Below the pieces are notes generated by a model that was given only the letters and a program-made list of their open reading frames with translations, was not told where the DNA came from and made no database searches. Both the position numbers and the translations under genes were made by a program. This document shows, in pieces, positions 17,801 to 26,600 of a stretch of DNA of 32,679 bases. The DNA lies in assembly GCA_001460835.1 (NCBI GenBank), contig CYKH01002064.1:12979-45657 (forward strand), read 5' to 3'. How positions within the stretch are numbered: the first letter of the stretch is position 1; each line of letters starts with the position of its first letter. The stretch comes from Bodo saltans. Taxonomy: Eukaryota; Euglenozoa; Kinetoplastea; Eubodonida; Bodonidae.

Positions 17801-20203
17801 CCACCGCCTAGTAGTATGAACCTTATTAGTTCTCTCTCTCCTCGAAATCGAGCGAGAAAGGCATTGGAGAGCTACTGTCAAGGAAAGGCATTTCAATCCC
17901 AACGAGTTGCAATGAGTAGGGCTGTCCTGGAGAGCGCACTCGCAAGCCCCACGCGTCATCTAACGTTGGCAATCGCTGGCGATGCACCAACTTCAAGTGA
18001 ACATCTCGATGCCCAACTGCAAGGAGCCCGTGCACTCCTTGTGACCGTGCTTGTGCGAGGAGGTGATCCCACTGGTCTCTCTTCCGCTACTGCCACCCCA
18101 CGCACTGATGTGAGCTTGAAACCTCAGCGACCTCTAGGCCCCAATGGAAGCCCTCACCGCCCCATCAACAAAAAATCAGGCCAACCAACCCAACAGGCAG
18201 CCCAACAGCACAAACCACAATCACTTGTGGAACGTGTCTGCAGCCGATGGCGTCACTTTGACACGCCTACTGCGATGGCACGATATGCAGACGAGTCATT
18301 GTGGGGCCGCACTGTGGGGATTCTGAGCTCATCCTCTACTGTATCTGAGGTGGATGCAGAGTATTTCCTGCTAGACTTTGCCCTTTTCGGTGAAGTGTAC
18401 GAAGCAGAGGTGGCTGCCTCACTGCCTCACGCCGCTGAAAGTGGCGACGTGGCAATGCCACAACTGCAATACGGCGCTGTTGGAAGGCCACTTGAAGAAG
18501 CATTTCGTGAGCCTTTTCAACGAAGGGCAGTTCTGGTCGCGCTGCTCCTTGCGTCTGCTCGTTGTGTGACTCTTTTTGGAGCACAAAAGCCACCACACAC
18601 GACGCGCACAAAGGACGCCATGGGCTCCGTGGTGGCGTCTGTCATTTTGATCCTCAAGCTGCAAGATGAGCTGGTAGCGGAGCTCGATGACGAAGACCCT
18701 GTTCTGCAGAGCTTGTTGGATATTGCTGAGTGGCTCTCAGGCACCGGGAATGCAGAAGACAAGGTCCTAAGTAGGTGCGTTGCCTTGTTCGTCACCCGTG
18801 AGCTTCTCCCTTGGGAGTTGCTGTCTCAATCCGCCTCGGTCGAAGCGGTGGAGGCCGTCATGGATCTGTTTTACCGCTTCGACACCTGGCAGGTAGACCC
18901 GTGCTTCGCAGAGCTGCCCACGTTTATGACGGTAGATGGCGCAGCCGAAGCCATCATGCTTGTGCTCGATTCTTTTGAGGACGGCGAGGATGAATACCCG
19001 GCCGTGCGGCGCACTGCAAGAATCCTCAACCGAACTCTTGCCGGCTATCAGGAGATCGCAACATCATTAGCGATAAAGAAGCAGCGAACCATCGGCATCC
19101 CTCGGCCGCCCTCAACATCTGTGACAGGGAGAAAGAGAGTGATCAGTGCTAACGCCACCCGATCGCTGCTATCTTCTCACCCAAGCAACGCTTTTATTGC
19201 GGCAGAGGAATCCGACCGCACTCTTCTGTGCGCCGAGGAAGAACGAGAATTTTTCGAGAGCATTCTCAACGTACACAGGCGACAATTCCCACCTCTCCAC
19301 GAGCGTCATCTTGTCTATGTCACACAATCCACCGTTGAGTTACGCCCAGAAGACTTACTCCAGCACTTGATTCAAGACGTTGAGCCCCGTAAGAGGCAGG
19401 CGCTGTACAAGACGTGGATCAGCGAACTGCGAGCCCTGGAGATCGACATGGAGTTTATCTTAACGTCGCCGCAAGACGAACACTCCCACGGTGACGCTGG
19501 CCGTCATACAGCGTTGGCGACGCTACCTCGAAATGCTTCATCTGAGTCACCAGCACTCGGGGCGTTGCTACAGAAAAACCATGCAGACGACGAGGGCGAT
19601 GCCGCCCTTCAGGACATCTTACTCAAGAGTAGTGAGACGACAGCAGCACCACCAACTGTAACCTCAACTCCGTATGCATCGGGTCTCAGAACAAGTGGGT
19701 CACGCAGTGCAGGACAGACGGCGTTGGAGCTTCCTTCACACAGCAGAGCAACCAGTTACCAAGATGATGAGACTCCGTATAAAATACGAGCTGCAACTTC
19801 TGCCGCTGAATCTGCGTCGCTGACAAATGCCCGTCGCCAAGACGCAGAGCTGCGCGAAGATCATTGGGCACGGCGTCGAGAGCTGGAGAAGGAAGAGAAC
19901 CGAGAATTCTTAGCGTTGCTATCGGGTGCACAGTTGGAAGCGATGCAACTGGTCGACGTGCCGGACGAAGAGAGAGCGTTCTTTAGTCGCAAAACACCGT
20001 CACGACCACCCACTCCCGTCCTTGATGAGGTAGCACAATCAGCCATCGCACTTGACCAAGCCACTCTGCGTCCTCCAAAGTGTTTCCGTATTGTGGACGA
20101 CGAGGAGCGACTACGCACGATGATCGAAGACATGTGTCACACGTATTGGGGAGTGTTGTTGTTAGAAATGAAGCGCAGCTTCCTACTGAAAAGAAAATAT
20201 TGA
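14822..20203 (+). CDS. Gene 5: divergent CLU-like module plus helical-repeat C-terminus, 1793 aa
   Basis: The N-terminal half aligns in order with genes 1 and 6. An N-terminal helix (9-30) contains CIVDGLIV, matched by CIVDLLLV in gene 6. FLLLRIWFSRRDALEAHRAL (157-176) and the following strand region to VMPL match the first CLU-like block. LSAIFHRAGVNFRFVPEVR (412-430) matches the 'GIN.r.lG' block. FLLNGIKDHYG (511-521) resembles the family's 'I..KfG' segment. The EM-xRT-K helix is poorly preserved. Residues 580-1090 are Leu-rich helical sequence of unknown fold, followed by a Pro/Gln-rich linker (about 1090-1135). The last 330 residues carry the charged repeat shared with genes 2-4: LLCAEEEREFFESIL near 1466, REDHWARRREL near 1677, VPDEERAFF near 1713, VDDEERLRTM near 1756. 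It is thus a fusion-like bridge between two module sets. No catalytic motif is seen; function unknown. ATG 14822 is the first after the acceptor. Confidence 0.78.
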   Translation: MSLEASTFPKIVLQACRDATRCIVDGLIVSDPSSNEISSTTTANTTITRKGATKPPPSTPSTETGFPARKPASVSTTFLSSSITAGEEQFAVVADRFLQKHAMWILGDWRAGVPKGTHSIILSHTRKELFCFWAPCDSAGVDSVVSSSNNEFRTPSFLLLRIWFSRRDALEAHRALAYAAARVQQQQLRSLIAIPRSAVFACHGSIVSVTEVMPLMLDGGPKSDVVSVAEREWHDCLTEQILGYDHVRRSGPINKENEGDTDAQERQLTGGVLCPLSASEMGGRLLGSLNISIRDVLNFEKAQAAATSNTPQTPQGTAASHVPQIQQQHDGVFCRWLFVPSSPDVFVGLSPELQRSALHSRFLRRHHLMDSFGTVQCRIEELVDGLVSRTDEEAMISFPLGPEHYRARKSSLSAIFHRAGVNFRFVPEVRAALVQRFVQGGGVVSRGLQAALHLALDERLASRSVTCLLQNRLFDVAERTARLPTTEKVLRERRGVSNLLAKLWRDASSSFLLNGIKDHYGADACDRCLLVKFPLHKALTTPGSTGLAAVLGAATLSLGIPCTVDVYTGDKTIDAVAVSFETEGTLPSFFSSCVVRLTSLREGDMFDTLMISPLQAANEQQQQSVLANILQRLLLPSSETDAQRALNVLLPMERSSKQTDQLGVAVYVFMLAHRQLRQQVYATPPSWEEVVLSGSSLESTEVQKSLSTIVASALRTLTRYVLAEQSPSSPFQTQRCVAYQSIRMIVKWLHRKTTLLMQGGDAPPTNHVNAGKKDNQCHVELLSAITAACGVCAAWRLGHEYVLQHQQSLEQRGDNNMRQLRLASALFLTYEHAEVDQEIQQKPSAIVGPSTWSLFVLRSVLLGKSHGPVLQQDDVFLGALCLVAAHIAHAAHVEQREDLSALGLLVALPAATLPLATIETIESLLQLRSVGGIGVPYTLSFLMLQLMVELEQLDNVIVPTVLGTALARWMFAGVEPLSSAIVEMMNDATSQLFPPPSSMNLISSLSPRNRARKALESYCQGKAFQSQRVAMSRAVLESALASPTRHLTLAIAGDAPTSSEHLDAQLQGARALLVTVLVRGGDPTGLSSATATPRTDVSLKPQRPLGPNGSPHRPINKKSGQPTQQAAQQHKPQSLVERVCSRWRHFDTPTAMARYADESLWGRTVGILSSSSTVSEVDAEYFLLDFALFGEVYEAEVAASLPHAAESGDVAMPQLQYGAVGRPLEEAFREPFQRRAVLVALLLASARCVTLFGAQKPPHTTRTKDAMGSVVASVILILKLQDELVAELDDEDPVLQSLLDIAEWLSGTGNAEDKVLSRCVALFVTRELLPWELLSQSASVEAVEAVMDLFYRFDTWQVDPCFAELPTFMTVDGAAEAIMLVLDSFEDGEDEYPAVRRTARILNRTLAGYQEIATSLAIKKQRTIGIPRPPSTSVTGRKRVISANATRSLLSSHPSNAFIAAEESDRTLLCAEEEREFFESILNVHRRQFPPLHERHLVYVTQSTVELRPEDLLQHLIQDVEPRKRQALYKTWISELRALEIDMEFILTSPQDEHSHGDAGRHTALATLPRNASSESPALGALLQKNHADDEGDAALQDILLKSSETTAAPPTVTSTPYASGLRTSGSRSAGQTALELPSHSRATSYQDDETPYKIRAATSAAESASLTNARRQDAELREDHWARRRELEKEENREFLALLSGAQLEAMQLVDVPDEERAFFSRKTPSRPPTPVLDEVAQSAIALDQATLRPPKCFRIVDDEERLRTMIEDMCHTYWGVLLLEMKRSFLLKRKY

Positions 20204-20480
20204 TGAGGTTTTTTTGTGTGTGTGATGCAATGCCCATTGTGATGCTGTGTTACTACAATAATAGTTGCGTGTTGCGCAGAGTATTTTTTACTTGTTACTA
20301 TTCCCCACTTTCCTTCATCGACACCGTTTTACGATTTATGATGGAGAGATGTACCGCTGAGACCGCCTGCTTGTGAAAATGTCCGGAGAGCAACAATGTG
20401 TATGGAACGAGTGCTTTAGATCTTTTTGTAATTTTAACAACATCATAACATACGCCAATTGGTCTTTGGCTTCTCCTAAT
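20204..20480. other. Spacer between genes 5 and 6, A/T-rich, no gene
   Basis: Part of a 421-base gap, the second longest in the window. It is A/T-rich with several T-runs and pyrimidine patches (for example around 20300-20320). A 98-codon frame beginning at 20080 overlaps the end of gene 5 out of frame and lacks protein-like character. No RNA gene is recognised. Confidence 0.55.
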
Positions 20481-20522
20481 CCGTTTTTCTTGTTGCTTTT
20501 TGATGTTTTGCCGCGCGAACAG
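20481..20522 (+). promoter_or_regulatory. Putative trans-splice acceptor for gene 6
   Basis: A T/C-rich tract runs from 20481 to about 20508, with the AG at 20521-20522. No ATG occurs between this AG and 20625, so the leader would be about 102 bases, the longest in the window. A second small pyrimidine tract at 20593-20602 with AG at 20616-20617 is an alternative that would leave only seven bases. Confidence 0.5.
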
Positions 20523-20624
20523 TTGTAGAAACCTGCAGGTCTCGTACCCTCACTCTATTGCGTCAAATCAACTGTACACTGTGAAAAAGTAGTTCTCCTC
20601 CCAACAATAACAAAAAGACTCCCG

Positions 20625-23600
20625 ATGAAGCCGAGCAACCAACGGCGAAAGAGCTCTGTTGGGTTGCCACCAGCCGATGCCCCTATGAGCCTTAAGAGTC
20701 ATAGCACAACAACCAAAGACCCACTAGCATCGAGCACATCATCTGGACGTTTTAAGCAACAACAGTTCCCGCCTACTGACAGCCCGTTCCTGCCCATTCA
20801 ACAGGAACACGACACCAAGAAGAACGGTAGCAGTAGTTCAAGTGAATGCCGCTTGCTGATGAAGTGCATCGTAGACTTGCTGCTTGTGAAGCGTCCTGAA
20901 CCGTTTAGGACGCAACAAGTGGCAGACCGCACGTCTCAGCGGAAGGAGACAGCTGGTGATGCTCAGCCACCATTGAGCACCTCCTCGACTTCCACCGCAG
21001 AAGTCACCAACATCGTTCACAATGAGATTCAGCACGATGCTCGCTTGACGCAACGTGAAGTTCTTAGTTTGTTCACCCGCCAAAGCAACACCAAAGGAGG
21101 GAAGAGGGATGATGCTCCCTCAGTAGTTCTTGCTAGCGATCCTTGGCCTGAGACAGAATGGAAATGTTCCCTCACTGCAATGGAAATTGTGTCGGAGCTA
21201 TTCGGCGGTAACGGTGGCGGTCATCAAGCACGACAGACGATGGAGGAGAATCTTTCCGAAGGTGCTGATAAGACCCACCAACCCCCTCCTCATCGCCGTG
21301 AGTTTGCGAATCTTGCGGCGGAACACCACAACAACGGCGGTCCTTCTGATGACACCTTATCGCAAGGAGCAACATTCTACTCCTTTGATGACGCTGCGGT
21401 GGTTCACATTTGGAAGTCACGACGATCAGCGCATCGGTTCATCTCTTCGCTGCGAGACATCGCTCAAGTCTGCCACGAGCTTCTTCTCCCCTCGTGCTGG
21501 TCAACACTACACACCGCTACGTTGGCGTATGGTGGCGCGGTGTTGACGGTGACATGGCTCCCCCCAGTAGCCCCCTCCTCGTCAGTTTATGAGGAAGTGC
21601 CCAACACGACGGACTCGCACGTAGACGAAGTGAGCCACGTCTTGCACCAACTTCTTCCTGCATTTCAGAACAGCGCGCTTTGCATCGCGGAACGAGGGGC
21701 TTCCGTTGGCTCCATATACTTTTTGCCAACGTTTTGTGCTTCTCTGAGTGACGACTCAGAGCAGCCGCAACGCACAGTTCCGTCCCCTGGAAGTAGCAGC
21801 ACAGTTTGCTGCGAACTACGATGCATTTCCGCGTGCTTCCCGTCGCGCTTGGAGTTGAAAGACACCGTTGGACCGACCACACGGCGACTCTCCCACGAAG
21901 GAGGCCTTCATCGTGTACGATTAGCAGATGAAGCGGTCCTCATTCAAGCCGTTGTATTGCGCCTGTTGTCTTCCCCATCCCTCGCCCCGCCATCATCGCT
22001 ATCAACTCACGACTTGACTCTTGTCATGGAGAAGGGAGCCGATGCGGCACCGTTTCCGAGTCTGGCCCTTCGTTCTGCATTCTGGCAATCGATGAACGCT
22101 GGAGGCGGCGTTAAGAAAAACAGTTTCACTTCGTCTTCGGTGACAGGCTTTACGGTGTCATCGATATTTCACGATTGCGGAGTGCCACTTGGGTGGATAC
22201 GTCGCGTTCGTGACACAATCCTATCGATGTCGGCGACATCGGGAAAGATAGCCCATGATGAAATTACCGCCGCCGCCTCCAAGAGTAAACTTCTGCAGCG
22301 ATGGTACGTGGCAGAGGTGCTCGGCGCGGAAATGGTTGCCCGCACACTGAAGAACATTGTATCTTCTGCGTGCTCGGCACAATTCGCAGAAGCACCATTG
22401 GAAGAAAAGACCAATAATGGGGCGAGCGAACAGGCTGTGCCAATGCTGGTAGGTAGACGAGCATCTGTTGCAGCCGCGAAGCAGAATCAACCCTCATCCC
22501 CACTGCAGCGAAGGCAGTCAACAGTTAGTAGCGTCAATGCAGCCGCACAAACTGCTGCTCCTGTGACAGCCAATCGATCGTTAGACGATGCTTTGGCTCA
22601 ACGGAGAGCGCACTATGAAAAGAAAGCCAACTCTGTCTTAGACATTGCAAACCAAATGTTGCCGATATTGTTCCATGATGAGGCTTCGCAATCGTTTTCA
22701 GCTTCCGTCAAGCGCAGTGCCGGGCAGTCGTCCTCATCCGCCTCGTCTGCAGTGGCGGCTGTGTTTGTGAAGGACTGCTTGATTCCGTCCATGATGCAGA
22801 AATATTACCATCACAACCGCAGCAGCAATTCTTCGTCGTCGGCATCAACAACAACTCAAGCGAACGAAACACGCAGGCGTGAACGAGAAGATTGCGAGCG
22901 GCTCGTGCAGTGGTGGTTACCGTTGTCAACGCAAGGACACAGAGATGACATCGGTGGATACTCTGCTTCTTCGGTTGACGACCTGATGAGCCGGTCGATC
23001 AACGCGCCACCGATCAACAAAGATAGTGCTGCGGTACCAAGTAGCAGCAGCATCGGCCCTCGTCTGTTTCTCTTGCGGCATCTGTCGAGCCGCCTTGGGT
23101 TCCACTTCAACGTCGCCGTGAATCGATTTGATCGCTTATCCAGCAGAGAAATGCTGCGATCATCTGGGCGATCTGCTGCGACGTCCATGACGACGGCGAT
23201 GGACGGTGGAGCATCCTTATCCATGCTTGAGGCGGCAAAATCTTGGATGATTAGTCGTCTTCAGGAGTTGTCCCAAGACGACTATGCGGATCGTGGGAGC
23301 CGCACTTCTGTCATGTTGTTTTTCAGAATTGTTGCACATTGGCTCCTGCGAACCTCTTCAGTTCACAGAGCGCATTCGACCAAAACCAACGAAGTGCAGT
23401 TGAGGTCGTTTCTATCAGAAATACGATCTGCTGTCATAAAGCACATGCCACCAGGAACGCTGAGTGATGATGCCACTGAGAAGGAAATGCTACGTGCACT
23501 GTTGGCAGCAACGGTTCCGTCTACTACTCTTTATCAACGGCATGACACTATTCGTGAGCAGCGACGTGAAATTTCAGAAGAAGAGCTCGCTCGAGGGTAC

Positions 23601-26600
23601 CTGATCAATAAGTGGAAGGGCACGATGGACAAGTGGCACGACGCGTTCAGCAACACTCACAAGAAAATTGCACTGGAAGATGCCAAGCGGCAGAAGGAAA
23701 GAGATCTCCTTGATGTTGCTCAGCTGTCTGCCCGCACGCAAGCCGCAGTTCCCTCAGAGCACTCAGGCATTGCCGCCCCTCGTCCCCCGCCAAGCATCTT
23801 TGCGCAGCTGTTGTCCAAAGCGGCCAACTCTGTGATTGTGGCGAATCGCATCGCGTCAGAGGCAGCGCAGGCCCGTCCCCGTTTGCTGCTGACAAAGCAG
23901 CGCAGCGCCGCTGGCGGTACAGCAACAGAAGGATCAAGGAAGCCTGGTGCTGTTCGATCTGTCCTTCACGCAGTAGACGACTCCTCGGACGATGATGAAG
24001 AGGACGGCATCATGATCACGCATCGACCAACATTGGCAGGAGATGTTCGTAAAATTCGAATCGGCGGACATCATCACGAGCAGCAGCACCTTGGCCATTC
24101 TGCAAATGGCGTCGGAAGCGATGATGGAAGTTCATCCCCCACAGCAAGCCCCACAGCAAGTCGATCTCCTGGCCACCGAGGCAATCGATCAGAAGGTGGC
24201 GAGGACGATGCTTCCGCTGATGACCTTGTTGCCGGCAGCCCAACCGCATCGATGGAATCCGCAGGCTTTGCCGAGTCCATTTTACGGAACATTGTGTTCG
24301 ACACAGAGGAAGAGACGATTGCAGGCCGTCAAGAGCTTCTTGACGCTCGGAGTTTAAATGATCAAAATGAGCAAGCAAGATTGAACTTCCAAGCCGCAAA
24401 CAACAACACAACACCGGACGAGTTAGTGGAGAGTGCACCGTCGAGCACACCACCACTGATGGTTGAGTTTGAGCAGATTGTAGACAATGAGGTCGCGGTA
24501 GTGAAGAGTGACGGCCCCGCCCCACTAGGAGGAGGTGATGATTATCTCCTCAACCCCTTAGAACTACCAGAGCAAGCATCATCATCGGTAGAGTTAAAGT
24601 CGCTCCATATTCCTCGTGGTGAGGGAGTGACGCAACCACCTACTCCCAATGATGGCATGATGGTAGAGCCGCTACCGAGGCAACAAACGCCACGACATGA
24701 CACGTACGGAATTGACCAGGCTGGTCGAGACGATCCTGTGCAAGAAGCCGTACCAGAAACCAATGAGAGAGTCATCGTCACAGACGCGGTGGGACCCCAG
24801 CCAGCAGCAGAGGCGCCTCATCCGTCGGAGGTGCAGGAGGTGACTGTTGTTGGAGGCGTTGACGAGTCTCTCAATCCGCCACCCAGCTTAGATTCGAGTG
24901 ACCGGCTGCAGATCTCGGCACTCGCACAGGATGTCCATGCAGTGTCACTACTTGAACCGCACGACGACGCTTGTGATCTAGTTGGTGAAGCGGATGCAAC
25001 GGATGCAGCTGGCGGTGAGGAGAAGTTACTGAAGACCGACAATGAGCTCGTGGCTAATGAGTTCGCTGAACCATCAGTCGAACCACCCATCTCAGCGGAG
25101 GAAGAACTCCCTTCGCATGTGAATGATGATCTTCCTAAGCATCTTGAACCAACTGCTGCTGCCGATTCTCCGACACACCCAACGGATGCAAACTTAGAAA
25201 TTGCTCTAGAAGAGGAGGAAGCAAGCGGCGCTCCTCCTAGCGCAAGCATTACAGCGTGCGGTGCGCCTTTCACACAAGATCCAGCAGGCGAGCATCAATC
25301 ACTGTCACTAGAAGACAACATCACCAAGTCCGCTAGTCTTAGCTTGCCACCACATAACGCGGATGCTCCCACTGATGATGATGCCACTCTGGCCGCCCCA
25401 CCTACAGACGAAGCAATTGCGGCCCCCACAATAGCAAATGAAAGTGCGCTCAATGCTTCGACGCCGCCATCCGCTGGAGAAGTTGCGGCCCCACCACCAC
25501 CACCACAGCACGCATCCGAGGAGCAGCTGCAGCCACAGTCCGTGGAAGAGAGAATCCAACACGAGGTTGCTGCGAAGGAGGCCGATGAGCAAGCAGCGAA
25601 TCACGACGATGACATGGAACTTGATGCACTGTTCGCCATGTTTGCACCCAGAGGGCAGAGTCCTGCTGTTGCTGACGAGATGGCCGGGGAGCGAACAGCT
25701 TCAGGAGGAAGCCAGCATAACAATCCACGAAGCACAAAGTCTAAGCCCAACAAACATGCTATCGCGGTTCCCATCTCTGCGCAGATGATAAAAGAAGCAA
25801 TCAAGAAGTTTAAGAAGATCGAATCCGACAGCAGAGGGCGCCTCATCGCTCTCGAGCACAGCCTCCACGGCACTTTGCTGGAGTCGTACGCCTGGTCCTG
25901 GTTGCAATCCCGCTGCCAAGAATTCAAAATGTATGAGGAGATGACGTTATGCACTATTGAACTGCGCTTTGAAGCTCCTCACCAAGACAACAGCATCAAT
26001 AGTTGTTCAGAAACGAACTTCGTGCAGCAGGCGCTTAGCTACTTTGCCGAGGGCTCCATAGCAGTAGAAGAAGTTTCTGTACGCAACAGCGCAGAGGGCG
26101 AGATGCTCGAGGAGCATGTTGCATTTGGATCTGTTCTTTGTCTGTTTGTAGACGCATGGATGGACCTTTGTGCCGAAGAGCTTCACGCGTGGGAGGACAT
26201 CATGGCTGCGAACGAATCGGATCAACGAACTGCGCACGGATTGGCGCGGTGGAGGAAGAAGCGACTTGACGCATACTACTCTGCGCGTGAGGCCGATTTA
26301 GCGGCGAGACATGAGCAGGAACTCCGGGAGGCGAATGTAGAGATGGCCGTCGCCAAAGCTCGTCGTCGTGCGCGCGAAGCGAAAGGCAAGCCCACTACGA
26401 CTGACCCGCTGCCTCCTCAGTCATTGGGGCCTGAGGAAGATGCTTTGGAAAGAAAGCAGCGTAAAGTGCTCTTAGCGCACATGGAGCGTCGTAAACTGCA
26501 GGAGACACGACGAGAGCAGGCTCTGCAACAGACTTCTGTGGAGCGATCGAATGCAATGAGACAGTCACCGCATGATGCATCCTCATCGGTTGAAGTGGAA

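Noticed and set aside
20080-20376. 98-codon plus-strand frame overlapping the end of gene 5
   Set aside because: Out of frame with gene 5 for its first third and made of A/T-rich spacer beyond it; no recognisable features.
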